Below are positions 24,959 to 33,323 of a stretch of 64,000 bases of DNA, in pieces. The stretch is taken from positions 839,233 through 903,232 of the forward strand of contig CP003316.1 in assembly GCA_000247545.1 (NCBI GenBank), in the 5' to 3' direction. Under the pieces are notes generated by a model. That model was not told the origin of the DNA, did no database searches, and worked only from the letters and a program-made list of their open reading frames with translations. The stretch's first letter is position 1; each line of letters starts with the position of its first letter. A program made the translations under genes and the position numbers. The stretch comes from Pyrobaculum oguniense TE7 (lineage in GTDB: Archaea > Thermoproteota > Thermoprotei > Thermoproteales > Thermoproteaceae).

Positions 24959-26437
24959 ATGGCTATGTCCCACGCTGGACATGAAACCGGCGTTTTTAAA
25001 ATGGGGGACACCTCTAATATAAAGCCGTTTAGGGCAAAGGAGGATCAAATCAAGACGCTACACGCCCGGGTTGGCCTCGAGCTCCCTCAAAACCCATTGG
25101 AGCACATAAGGAGGCGCCTCAAGGAGGTGGTGGCCTCTAATAGAAACGTGAGGATGGCTATAGACGTCTGCGTCCACTGCGGGGTGTGTCTAGACAACTG
25201 CCCCACTTACGTGAGGACGAAGGACATCTTCAACTCTCCTGTGGGCCGCGCCGAGCTCATAAGAGCAGTCCTCAAGGCGGACTCCCCCAGCGGGAAGCTC
25301 TTCGGCAAGCTCGTGGGCGCAAAGGTGCTCGACGAGGAGCACCTCGATAAGATATACACCTACTACTACCAGTGCCTGGAGTGCAGGAAGTGCGGCTATG
25401 CCTGTCCATTCGGCATTGACCAAGCCGACATTACGAGGGCTGTGAGGGATGTGCTGTACGAGGCTGGGATAATGTCCCGTTACATTGCCACGGTTATTGA
25501 CGCCGTGGAGAGGACTGGCACAAACCTCGGCATGAAGCCCATGGCTGTGGTGAAGTCCATCGTCTTCGCCGCCGGGGAGATCAAGGAGGAGAAAAAGGTG
25601 GAGGTGGAGTACTACATTTACAGGGATGACCAGCAGAAGATGTACAAGTACAAGGGCGACCAGCTGGTTGGCGAGGTGACGAGGGAGTCCGGCGACTGGC
25701 CAATAGCTCTCCTCGTTCCGCCCTCTGCCGACTTCTTTACTAATATCGATACGCTTAAGGGCTATATGTTGTTCCTACACCTCATGGGTATTAAGTTTGC
25801 CTTATCCACAGAGATGGCGGAGCTGGCCAACTTTGGCCTTTTTGCCAGCGAGAGGCACCTCCAGTACATTGGCCAGAAGCTGGTAAAAGCCGCCGAGAGG
25901 CTGGGCGTGAAGTACGTAATAGCTGGCGAGTGCGGCCATGGGTGGAGGGCCTTCAAGAACTACACAGGGCCGGAGCTGGAGAAGAGGGGGATAAAGACTA
26001 TGCACATATTCCACCTAGTGGTGGACGCCATTAAGGAGGGGCGGCTTAAGCTCAACCCCAGCGCCAACGGGGATATCGTGTACACCTTCCAGGACAGTTG
26101 CAACTACGCCAGAGGCGGCGACCTCACCGAGGAGCCCCGCTTTATCATAAGGCACGTGGTCAAGAACTACGTGGAGAGCCCCAACAACCGCGAGAAGACG
26201 TGGTGTTGCGGCGGTGGCGGCGGCCTCCTCACAGAGGAGCTACTGCCGCTCCGCATACAGTACGCCAAGAATTGGTACGAAGACGCGCTCAAGGTCAACG
26301 CCAAGCACGTGGTGAGGGCCTGCGCCATTTGCAAAGCACAGCTCAGCCACACAATCCCCCATTTGAACAAGGAATATGGCAAGGAGATTACGTACTCCGG
26401 CCTTATGGATCTCGTCTACAGAGCGACTGTTGTGTAA
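24959..26437 (+). CDS. dsrK: DsrK-like iron-sulfur subunit, copy 2
   Basis: 492 residues from the first ATG; a second ATG at 24965 sits at a better distance (8 nt) from AAGGAG and may be the true start. Clusters are bound by CVHCGVCLDNCP and CLECRKCGYACP. The C-terminal GECGHGW, DSCNYARGG, WCCGGGGGL and RACAICKA motifs hold the noncubane cluster. It is colinear with dsrK1 along its whole length. The product should work with DsrM2 to reduce the DsrC trisulfide. SQR2 and DUF1641 follow on the same strand. Confidence 0.92.
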   Translation: MAMSHAGHETGVFKMGDTSNIKPFRAKEDQIKTLHARVGLELPQNPLEHIRRRLKEVVASNRNVRMAIDVCVHCGVCLDNCPTYVRTKDIFNSPVGRAELIRAVLKADSPSGKLFGKLVGAKVLDEEHLDKIYTYYYQCLECRKCGYACPFGIDQADITRAVRDVLYEAGIMSRYIATVIDAVERTGTNLGMKPMAVVKSIVFAAGEIKEEKKVEVEYYIYRDDQQKMYKYKGDQLVGEVTRESGDWPIALLVPPSADFFTNIDTLKGYMLFLHLMGIKFALSTEMAELANFGLFASERHLQYIGQKLVKAAERLGVKYVIAGECGHGWRAFKNYTGPELEKRGIKTMHIFHLVVDAIKEGRLKLNPSANGDIVYTFQDSCNYARGGDLTEEPRFIIRHVVKNYVESPNNREKTWCCGGGGGLLTEELLPLRIQYAKNWYEDALKVNAKHVVRACAICKAQLSHTIPHLNKEYGKEITYSGLMDLVYRATVV

Positions 26438-26509
26438 AAAACTTTTTCCGAAACAACTTCGCTATTCTCAAACGTCTATATAATAATTTTTTTAAATATT
26501 TGTGATTCC

Positions 26510-27655
26510 ATGTATATGCCCAAAAAAGTGGTTATAGTAGGCGGCGGCGTGGGAGGATCTTTTGTGGCAAACAAGCTGGCCCACAAGCTCAGCTCAGAGG
26601 TGAGGAAAGGCGAGGTGGAGATAACTGTCATTGAGCCGGCCCGTGAATTACATTATCAGCCAGGGTATCTCTACGTCCCGTTTATGGAGCTTCCGTCTGA
26701 CGTGATGTTCAGAAGCCCCAAGAAGGTGCTTAGCCCGTTGGTTAAGCTCGTGGAGAAGCCCGCCGCGAAGATCGACCTCAAGGCCAGGAAGGTGCAGACG
26801 GCAGACGGCGCCGAGTATCCATACGACTACTTAGTAGTGGCCACAGGCTCTGTGGCGAGGACCGACGCGATTCCCGGCTTCAACAAGACGTGGTACACCC
26901 TGTGGACTTACGAAGGAGCGAAGGCGCTTAGGCAGAGGCTGAGGTCGTTTACTAAGGGCACTTTGGTCTTCAGCGTGACGTCGACGCCGTATAAGTGCCC
27001 CGTGGCGCCGTACGAGTTCCTGTTCATGTTTGACGACTACCTCATGTCCACTGGGCTTAAGAAGGACGTGAAGATGATCTTCACTACCATCGCGCCGCAC
27101 CTCCACGCACAGCCCAACGTGAACAAGTTCTTGGAGGAGCAGATGAAGTTGAGGGGTATTGAGTACAGGACGAAGTTCGAGGTGAAGGAGATCAAGGAGG
27201 GCGAGGTGGTTGGCCCCGAGACCATAAAGGCCGACCTAGTAGTCGCGGTCCCCAAGCACACGCCCGCCGACGTGGTGGTTAATTCGGGGCTAGTGGATCA
27301 AAGCGGATGGCTCCCCGTGGATAAGAACACATTGCAGATACAAGGCGGCTCAGGTGTGGAGTATGGCCTTGGCGATACCACAAACCTCGCCGTGCCGAAG
27401 GCCGGCTCCGTGGCCCACTTCCAGTCGGAGGTCGTGGCGTCGCGGATACACGAGGAGATTGCCTTGGGCTACGCCGATACGGTGTACAGAGGTCGGGTGA
27501 TCTGTTTCATAATGACAGGTTTTGAGGAGGCTACCCAGGTGTCGTGGAATTACGAAAACCCGGCGCTGTACCCGCCGCCCAGTAGCAAATTCTTCGCGAG
27601 GCTTAAGGACCTCACCAACTACTCGATATGGGGAGTCATGAGGTGCGGCCTATGA
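26510..27655 (+). CDS. SQR-like FAD-dependent oxidoreductase, copy 2
   Basis: 381 residues. FAD-binding GGGVGGSFVA, ATGSVART and GLGDTTNLAVPKAGSVAH. Possible redox cysteines lie in YKCPVAP and RVICFI, the same two positions as in copy 1. HLHAQPNVNKFLEEQ is shared almost exactly with the 6043 gene. Probably a sulfide or persulfide:quinone oxidoreductase acting at the inner membrane face; substrate not proven. The DUF1641 start overlaps its stop (ATGA), and dsrK2 is 72 bp upstream. Confidence 0.8.
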   Translation: MYMPKKVVIVGGGVGGSFVANKLAHKLSSEVRKGEVEITVIEPARELHYQPGYLYVPFMELPSDVMFRSPKKVLSPLVKLVEKPAAKIDLKARKVQTADGAEYPYDYLVVATGSVARTDAIPGFNKTWYTLWTYEGAKALRQRLRSFTKGTLVFSVTSTPYKCPVAPYEFLFMFDDYLMSTGLKKDVKMIFTTIAPHLHAQPNVNKFLEEQMKLRGIEYRTKFEVKEIKEGEVVGPETIKADLVVAVPKHTPADVVVNSGLVDQSGWLPVDKNTLQIQGGSGVEYGLGDTTNLAVPKAGSVAHFQSEVVASRIHEEIALGYADTVYRGRVICFIMTGFEEATQVSWNYENPALYPPPSSKFFARLKDLTNYSIWGVMRCGL

Positions 27656-28092
27656 GCTCGGCGGAGGAGAGGCTGATAAAGGCGCTGGAGAATCCAAAAT
27701 TGCAAGAGGCCCTCGCCGACTTGGCCGAGAGGGCTGACATACTGCGTGATCTCGTAAACACGTTGTGGGAGTTTAAGCGTAGCGGAGTACTTGACGACCT
27801 GCTAAACGCCGCGGCGACGCTAAGGTTCTTCACCGAGGGCATACTCTCCAAGGACTTTATGGAAAAGGTGGCTAAGTTGCAAGACGTGGCCCTGGTGGCC
27901 GGGGTAAATATGGCGCAAGACGTCGCAAAGGTGGACTGCCTCACCCACGCCGTCGCCGCGGCGGATGCCGACAAACAAGTGGGGCTAATGGGCCTCCTCG
28001 CTGCATTGCGCGACCCCGACGTGCAGCGGGGGCTGGGCTTCTTCATATCAGTGCTGAAAAACTTGGGCACCTGCCTCGCCGCCAAGAAGTAG
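27652..28092 (+). CDS. DUF1641 protein, copy 2
   Basis: 146 residues from the ATG overlapping the SQR2 stop. All-helical, with internal repeats of a D-L-x-x-x-A-x-x-L type. Single cysteines at VDCLTH and GTCLAA. It has the same pairing as copy 1 at 7227, which supports a conserved functional unit with the flavoprotein. Function unknown. Confidence 0.75.
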   Translation: MSSAEERLIKALENPKLQEALADLAERADILRDLVNTLWEFKRSGVLDDLLNAAATLRFFTEGILSKDFMEKVAKLQDVALVAGVNMAQDVAKVDCLTHAVAAADADKQVGLMGLLAALRDPDVQRGLGFFISVLKNLGTCLAAKK

Positions 28093-28359
28093 CTACAAGA
28101 CCCAAATTTTTCTACACATGTCGAGCATTTTCAGCGGGCCTATGGGCTTTGCCCCTGGCCTTAAATCCCCGGGGAGGTAGGTGCAGATATACAGCGGCGC
28201 AGTCACGGGGGGGTTGGCCCCCCGGCCCTCAGCCGCTAGCACGACGGCGAACTCGGCGTCCTTGAAGGGCTCCAATGCGGATAAGTCGGCATTTTTGGAC
28301 AAGACGAGGACGCAGAGGTCGTATTTTACCTCTTCCGCAGAATCCAAAACCTCATCCAT
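28093..28359 (-). CDS. Protein of unknown function behind a TusA gene
   Basis: 88 residues, overlapping the end of the TusA gene by 34 nt on the same strand. It has strand-helix alternation (YDLCVLVLSKNAD, EFAVVLAAEG, LYICTYLPGD) and three cysteines (DLCVL, YICTY, DMCRK). The order resembles half of a DsrE-type fold, but no motif proves it. The extreme coupling with tusA suggests a sulfur-carrier partner; that is inference. Confidence 0.6.
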   Translation of the reverse strand: MDEVLDSAEEVKYDLCVLVLSKNADLSALEPFKDAEFAVVLAAEGRGANPPVTAPLYICTYLPGDLRPGAKPIGPLKMLDMCRKIWVL

Positions 28360-28556
28360 CCCTCCCCCAGCTCTTCGATTTTGACGATCTCGTTTTTCGT
28401 AAACTTAGCCCAAACTCTTAAATCCTCCTTGGCGCATGGATCGTTGGTTAGTATCTCCAGCACGCCGCCGATAGGCACGTCGGCAATTTCTTTATTCACC
28501 ACAACTGGGCCCAGGCAGTGGCTCCCGGAGATTCTCACGGACTTAGAAGGGGTCAC
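28326..28556 (-). CDS. TusA-family protein with altered active-site motif
   Basis: 76 residues from the GTG at 28554-28556. An upstream ATG is rejected because TATATA (28577-28582) lies inside that extension at the right distance for a leaderless start. The beta-alpha-beta fold reads VLEILTNDPCAKEDLRVWAKFTKNEIV, typical of TusA. The usual CPxP motif is changed to HCLGP: the cysteine is kept but the first proline is lost. It presumably still carries persulfide sulfur. Divergent from the hemD gene, with an 79-bp shared region. Confidence 0.75.
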   Translation of the reverse strand: MTPSKSVRISGSHCLGPVVVNKEIADVPIGGVLEILTNDPCAKEDLRVWAKFTKNEIVKIEELGEGWMRFWILRKR

Positions 28557-28635
28557 GAAGGCGTCGCCGCTCTTGCATATATACCTTATTACCGTGGGGC
28601 TAGATAACATTTATATTGAAGCCGCATTGATCTGC

Positions 28636-29319
28636 GTGAAAATCGTGGTAACCAGCGGCTGGGCAGGAGAGGCTTTTCGAAAGGCGTTGCGGGGAGCCGA
28701 GGTGTACGCCGTCCCCGTTCTTAGGCTTATACCCGTGGAGGTTGATGTGAAGGCCGTGGAGGAGGCGGTGGCGCAGAGCGACTTGGTGATCTTCGTCTCG
28801 GGGAGGGCGGCGTATCGGCTCAAGGAGCTGGGGGCGAGGTTGGAGCTGACGGGCAAGGTGGTGGCGACAGCTGAGGGGGCAAAGGGCGCCGTCATGGTGA
28901 AAAACGCCTACGGCGTTGAGCCGCAGCTGGTCTACGACACGTCGGAGGATTTAGCCAAGGCCCTGCCTGGATGTAGGCGCGGCGTTGTCTTCCACCACGG
29001 CGAGCGAGCCGCCGAGCTGGTGGAGGCGCTGAAGGCCAAGTGCCCCGTTGCCGAGTTCTACACATACCGGGCTGTCCCAGACGAGGATGCCATTAACTCC
29101 ATACCGCCCGCCGACGTTTACGTCTTTTTCAGTGCCCTCGCGGCTGAGGCCGTTGGGGAGAGGCGGCCTGAGCTCATCAAGGGCGCCTTGGCGGTGGCGG
29201 CGGGCCCGGCGGTGGAGAGGGCCCTCCTGCGCTACGGGGCAGTAGTGAGGCGGCCTCCCCGCGGGAGGATAGGAGATGTGGTGGAGTACGTCAAGAGGCT
29301 ACTTGAGGAGCTTCGCTAG
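28636..29319 (+). CDS. hemD: Uroporphyrinogen-III synthase
   Basis: 227 residues from the GTG at 28636, about 22 nt after TTATATTGA. Low-conservation HemD fold with two Rossmann-like halves: ITSG-like VVTSGWAGE at the start, LVIFVSGRAAY, GKVVATAEGAKGAV, and YTYRAVPDEDA with VYVFFSALAAEAV in the second half. It closes hydroxymethylbilane to uroporphyrinogen III, the substrate of the SUMT at 22773. It converges on a second HemD-like gene with a 21-nt overlap. Confidence 0.75.
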   Translation: MKIVVTSGWAGEAFRKALRGAEVYAVPVLRLIPVEVDVKAVEEAVAQSDLVIFVSGRAAYRLKELGARLELTGKVVATAEGAKGAVMVKNAYGVEPQLVYDTSEDLAKALPGCRRGVVFHHGERAAELVEALKAKCPVAEFYTYRAVPDEDAINSIPPADVYVFFSALAAEAVGERRPELIKGALAVAAGPAVERALLRYGAVVRRPPRGRIGDVVEYVKRLLEELR

Positions 29320-30078
29320 CTCCTCCGCTAAATACGCCAAGAAGGGCTTCACGGGCTTTACCACCTTCTCCACGCCCCACCTCTTCACCTCCTCTTCCGT
29401 CACAGGGCCTATGACAGCGGCTATGGAGCGCCCAGAGTTGAGCGCCTCTACCACCTTCTCCAAGAGGCCGTGGCGCTGAGCCGCGGCGAAGAAGGTACTT
29501 GCCCCCACTGCGCTGGTGAAGACGATTATGTAGCCCCCCTCCGCCACCCGCCTCGCCGCCTCCAACGCGTTTTCCTCCGGCGCCTCCACTGTGCTGTATG
29601 TCTGCACGTACCTCACCTCCCCGGCCACAGCCCTTAACTTTTCGAGTAGCTCGCTGTCCACCACGCCGTAGAAGGACACTAGCAACCTCTTGCCTGAGAC
29701 GTATTGTCCAATTTTCGGCATCATCTCATCGCTGGTCTCGCCTAAGTTGGGGCACTCCACGCCGAACTGAGTCTTGACGTTGCCAGATGCCTTGTTTCCC
29801 CTGCACACCACCACCCTGGACCTAAGCATTTCCTTGGCCTTCTCCAACGCGCTGTGTCTCTTCAACATCTCGGCAAGGCCCCATGCGGACTGCCCAGTCA
29901 TGAAAAGAACAGCCTCGCTCCAAGCCAAGGCCTCCAGAACCTCTTGTGCCTCTGCCCCCCTTTCTTCCACCTTCACAACGGGCAGGTAGAGGGCCTCCCC
30001 GCCGTGTTTAAATACCAACCTTGCCAGAAGGTCTGCCTTAGAGGGGCGGCCCGACGTGATGATCACCGCCCACTTCAT
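29299..30078 (-). CDS. Second HemD-like (uroporphyrinogen-III synthase family) protein
   Basis: 259 residues with the same two-lobed HemD pattern: IITSGRPSKADLLARLV, LPVVKVEER, AVLFMTGQSAWGLAEM, VQTYSTVEAPEENALEAA, IIVFTSAVGASTFF. It is longer than the neighbouring HemD and only remotely similar. Either it is the true synthase and the neighbour a paralogue, or the pair act on different tetrapyrroles (heme b, siroheme). It is divergent from dsrA3 over an 80-bp region. Confidence 0.7.
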   Translation of the reverse strand: MKWAVIITSGRPSKADLLARLVFKHGGEALYLPVVKVEERGAEAQEVLEALAWSEAVLFMTGQSAWGLAEMLKRHSALEKAKEMLRSRVVVCRGNKASGNVKTQFGVECPNLGETSDEMMPKIGQYVSGKRLLVSFYGVVDSELLEKLRAVAGEVRYVQTYSTVEAPEENALEAARRVAEGGYIIVFTSAVGASTFFAAAQRHGLLEKVVEALNSGRSIAAVIGPVTEEEVKRWGVEKVVKPVKPFLAYLAEELAKLLK

Positions 30079-30121
30079 GTACGCGGAAATATACAGAACT
30101 ATAAATTATTTCTCTTTGGAG

Positions 30122-30142
30122 TGAAATAAGGATTTTTTATAC
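30122..30142 (+). promoter_or_regulatory. dsrA3 promoter with conserved GAATAAGG-TATA box
   Basis: TGAAATAAGGATTTTTTATAC precedes dsrA3 by 17 nt. Nearly the same string stands before the large molybdoenzyme gene (54151-54170) and the broken PsrB-like gene (50568-50587). The T-run plus TATAC is probably the TATA box, and the AATAAGG part an extended BRE or activator site. Confidence 0.45.
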
Positions 30143-30158
30143 ATATAGAACTACGCTT

Positions 30159-31409
30159 ATGGAGGTTAAGCAACAAAGGCCCCTAACTGTGGAGGAATGG
30201 GCCGCCGAGGGGATGGAGTTGCTTAAGTACTACGAAAAAGGGCCTTGGCCTAGCCACGTCTCCGAGCTGAAGAAGACCAAGTACCCCATAGAGGCCTACG
30301 CGGCGGGGCTGGCGGCCCGGAAGACCATGTGGGCGGCGGGCTCTGCGAAAATTAGGTACGTCTACACCGGCTTTATAGCTAGGCGCACCCGCGACGGCAA
30401 GATCTCGGAGCTCCACTTCCGCGTCTGGCAGCCCTCCGGCTATCTCTACACCACGGAGAAGTTGAGAAAGCTCATCGAGTTCGCAGAAAAGTACGGCCTC
30501 GGCTTGATAGAGCTCGCTGGCCAGCAGGGCATGATGATTATCAGCGTTAGGCCCGAGGTGGCCGACGAGGCGGTTGACTACTTACGGGACGTGGTGGGCA
30601 CCGACGTAGGGGCCACCGGCGATACTATTAGGGAGATAGCCGCCTGCGTCGGGCCTGCCCTATGCGAATACGCACTGTACGACACGCTTGAGGCGAGGGA
30701 CAAATTCCTCACCCACCCCAAGATATACGAGTGGATGAGCAACCAGCTCTTTCCGTTTAAGTTCAAGGCCAAGTTCTCCGGCTGCCCCTTCGACTGCACT
30801 AGGGCCGTCCACCGCGCCGACTTCGGCTTTATCGGTGTTTGGGAGGGGGCTCCGGAGGTGGATCAAGAGCTTCTTGGGAAGAAGATCGAGGCTGGGGAGG
30901 TGGACCCGGAGAAGCTGGCCGCCAACTGCCCAAGCGGCGCCATAACTTGGGACAAGGAGAAGAAAGAGCTGAGAATAGACGGCACGAGGTGCAAAAAATC
31001 AATGCACTGCATAAGAGCCGCCTTCCCAGCAATAAAGCCGGGGAAGAATAGAAAAATTGCAATTGTCGTGGGGGGCCACGTAAAGGGGAGATTCGGCGGC
31101 AAGATGGGCAAGCCTCTAGCTGTCGTGAACTCGGTGGAGGAGGCCATGGACTGGGTGGTGAAGACGGTGGAGAGCTGGATGGAGCACATGGAGAAGGGCG
31201 TGGTGAAGCACAAGGACCGCATAGGCGACTTCATCATGAAGGTCGGCTTCAAGAAGTACGTCAACGAGATACTGGGTCTAAAGGAGGTGGGCAAGTCTTC
31301 TCTCCATCCGTCGCTTAGGGCCGGCGCAGTCCTCGACGACGAGGAGCGGAAGATGTACGCCGCCTGGGCCTCGAAGATAGTGGAGGAGGTCTTCGGCGGG
31401 AGGGCATGA
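30159..31409 (+). CDS. Dissimilatory sulfite reductase alpha subunit, divergent copy 3
   Basis: 416 residues. Cys163/Cys169 (CVGPALC) and Cys209/Cys213 (CPFDC) for the siroheme cluster are kept, as is the FKFKAKF lysine stretch. It departs from copies 1 and 2 over the first 130 residues; most clearly the DWVPGGG loop before the HFRV motif is replaced by a shorter DGKISEL. The ferredoxin insert again lacks one cysteine and is identical in DNA to that of copy 2. Such a paralogue may differ in substrate or in partner. Coupled to dsrB3 by ATGA. Confidence 0.88.
   Translation: MEVKQQRPLTVEEWAAEGMELLKYYEKGPWPSHVSELKKTKYPIEAYAAGLAARKTMWAAGSAKIRYVYTGFIARRTRDGKISELHFRVWQPSGYLYTTEKLRKLIEFAEKYGLGLIELAGQQGMMIISVRPEVADEAVDYLRDVVGTDVGATGDTIREIAACVGPALCEYALYDTLEARDKFLTHPKIYEWMSNQLFPFKFKAKFSGCPFDCTRAVHRADFGFIGVWEGAPEVDQELLGKKIEAGEVDPEKLAANCPSGAITWDKEKKELRIDGTRCKKSMHCIRAAFPAIKPGKNRKIAIVVGGHVKGRFGGKMGKPLAVVNSVEEAMDWVVKTVESWMEHMEKGVVKHKDRIGDFIMKVGFKKYVNEILGLKEVGKSSLHPSLRAGAVLDDEERKMYAAWASKIVEEVFGGRA
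30825..31048 (+). repeat. 224-bp tract identical to 21429-21652 (inverted)
   Basis: The dsrA3 half of the identical pair. Identity starts at GGCTTTATCGG and ends after CCGGGGAAGAA, where dsrA3 continues ATAGA and dsrA2 GAGGA. Outside the tract the genes are clearly diverged. The two copies are 9 kb apart in inverted orientation, so recombination between them would invert the interval. Confidence 0.93.
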
Positions 31410-32521
31410 CGGCTGATAAAGTTGCCGAGAGGCTGAAGAAGAAGCTCCCGGTGCCGTACATCGAGTGGTTGCCGGAGAAGGTAAGGCGGAATGTTGGTAA
31501 GTGGGTAGATCGTAAATACCACGGCTACGGCATAATTGAGCACATATCGGCGTCGGGGGACAGGATATTTACAGTAAAGGTAGGCACGCCGCCGAATTTC
31601 AGACTATCGACCGACACGCTGAAGAGGTTCGTGGACATAGCCGACACCCTCGGCATAGGCGGCATAAAAATTACGAGAAACGGCAATCTCGAAATCCTCA
31701 CCGACTCCCTTGACAAGGCGCTTAAGATTAAGGAGGAGGTGGAGAAGATGGGGTTCCCAGTAGGCGGCTGGGGGCCTACGCTGTGGTCTGTTAATTCATG
31801 TACAGCCTTCTTGACGTGTACCACAGCTGTGGTGGACGCGCCATCTATTACTAAGGTGCTGTACGATCACCTAAAGCCCTACTTCACCGGCGAGGTGAAG
31901 CTTCCGGCTAAGCTTAGGATAAACGTGTCTGGTTGTCCTAGCGCTTGTGGGGGATTCACCACGGACATAAACATCGTCGGCCACTACGGCGACGCCCCCA
32001 CCTACGATCCCGAGAAGGTCAAGCTGTGTCTGCCAAAAAGCGCAAAGGCGCTTGAGATGGGCCACGTGCCAGAGGTTGCAGAGGTCTGCCCCACGGGCGC
32101 CATTAAGGTCTTCGGCAAGCCGGACGGCACCGTGGGCCTGGAGGTGATTAGGCCTAAGTGCATTGCCTGCGGCCGTTGCCGCGATGTGTGCGACTGGATA
32201 GACTTCGACCAGTCCAAGGCCGGAGTGGCGATACTAATCGGCGGCAAGGCCAGCAACACCGGAAAAGGGCCGTTGCCTTCTATACAAGTCATACCGTGGA
32301 TACCCGCCATACCTCCCGACTACAAGGAGATAGTTGCGGTGGTTAAGAAGATTATTGACGTATGGAGAGAAAACGCAAGGGAGGGGGAGCGCATCGGCGA
32401 CTGGGTCGCCAGAATAGGCATGGAGCAGTTCTACAAGATGCTGAACATACCTGTGACTAAGTGGAACAAGCCCGTTGCGCTGACCGGCGAGTTCGGCATA
32501 AGGCAGTTCGGCCCGATTTAG
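31406..32521 (+). CDS. Dissimilatory sulfite reductase beta subunit, divergent copy 3
   Basis: 371 residues. Siroheme/cluster cysteines CTAFLTC and CPSAC and ferredoxin-domain CPTGAI...CIACGRCRDVC are all kept, so it should bind its cofactors. The second half diverges from copies 1 and 2 (for example GHYGDAPTYDPEKVKLCLPKS) while the first half has short DNA stretches almost identical to dsrB2. The stop is followed after 1 nt by the third small dsrAB-linked gene. Confidence 0.88.
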   Translation: MTADKVAERLKKKLPVPYIEWLPEKVRRNVGKWVDRKYHGYGIIEHISASGDRIFTVKVGTPPNFRLSTDTLKRFVDIADTLGIGGIKITRNGNLEILTDSLDKALKIKEEVEKMGFPVGGWGPTLWSVNSCTAFLTCTTAVVDAPSITKVLYDHLKPYFTGEVKLPAKLRINVSGCPSACGGFTTDINIVGHYGDAPTYDPEKVKLCLPKSAKALEMGHVPEVAEVCPTGAIKVFGKPDGTVGLEVIRPKCIACGRCRDVCDWIDFDQSKAGVAILIGGKASNTGKGPLPSIQVIPWIPAIPPDYKEIVAVVKKIIDVWRENAREGERIGDWVARIGMEQFYKMLNIPVTKWNKPVALTGEFGIRQFGPI

Positions 32522-32522
32522 C

Positions 32523-33008
32523 GTGAGCGTATACGACGTAATCGGCGACCTTCTTTTAAAGCTCCGTTTTAGATACCAAGTTGAGGAGGTGGAGGACGCC
32601 TCTGAGCTCGCTGGGTTGATAAAAGAACAGGTGGAGGGAGAAGAGAAGACGTATATCTACTCCCCGCCGGGCAGACCTAGGCCGTACCTAGTATCTACAA
32701 TGCGCCGCGGAGAGGACGTGGCCTTGGCTTTTCTTGACCTCGACGAGGTGAGGGAGGTCAAATACGGGGGCGACGCCGAGGCGCTTGAGGAGGCCTCACT
32801 AGTTATCCCAGAAGAAGGCGTGGCGCCTTTTCTCTTTCCGTTGAAAAAATCCGACGACGTGGTCTACGCCGCTTTGGGGTTCAAAACGGTAGTCAACGCC
32901 TCGTTGCTCACTGGGGGTTTTCTGGAATCTCTTCTGGAGGATTTTGAGCAAAACAGCGACTATTACTTCTCCCTAGTTAAGAACAAACTGGAGAAAGGCG
33001 AAAACTGA
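32523..33008 (+). CDS. Small dsrAB-linked protein of unknown function, copy 3
   Basis: 161 residues from a GTG one base after the dsrB3 stop. It is the most divergent of the three small proteins behind dsrB genes. Resemblance to copy 2 is limited to YLVST/YFVRD, ALAFLDLDE/RLGFLDLRK and EALEEAS/EALEEDS, in the same order. It has no cysteine. Its position, size and this partial alignment support one family with fast evolution. Confidence 0.7.
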   Translation: MSVYDVIGDLLLKLRFRYQVEEVEDASELAGLIKEQVEGEEKTYIYSPPGRPRPYLVSTMRRGEDVALAFLDLDEVREVKYGGDAEALEEASLVIPEEGVAPFLFPLKKSDDVVYAALGFKTVVNASLLTGGFLESLLEDFEQNSDYYFSLVKNKLEKGEN

Positions 33009-33026
33009 TATTTTTCCCATTTAAGG

Positions 33027-33254
33027 TTATTTTAGCCTTTTCACCACGATTTTTAGAGTGCCGTCGGGTAGCTTCTCGCTTTTAATCACTTCGTGGCCCA
33101 TCCTCTTTGCCCAGGCCTTGATGTCGGGGTCTGCTGCTGGGTCTGTGGCAAGCACCTCTAGGTAGTCCCCCACTGGTATTCTCGTAATCGCCTTAGCTGT
33201 CTCCATTACAGGTATGGGGCAGAACTTACCCCTCACGTCAAGTACTTCAGGCAT
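33027..33254 (-). CDS. tusA: TusA-family sulfur carrier
   Basis: 75 residues, complete TusA. LDVRGKFCPIPVMETAKAI has the active CPxP motif (Cys12), followed by VGDYLEVLATDPAADPDIKAWAKRMGHEV. Carries a persulfide on the cysteine and hands it to DsrE or DsrC in sulfur-metabolising prokaryotes. It is divergent from the next TusA gene and converges on the dsrA3B3 operon. Confidence 0.92.
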   Translation of the reverse strand: MPEVLDVRGKFCPIPVMETAKAITRIPVGDYLEVLATDPAADPDIKAWAKRMGHEVIKSEKLPDGTLKIVVKRLK

Positions 33255-33323
33255 AGTAGCACCCTGTCTTCTTTATAAAAGTTTTATTTCCGGCCCTCGT
33301 CGGAAGGCTCTGCGATGTGTTTT

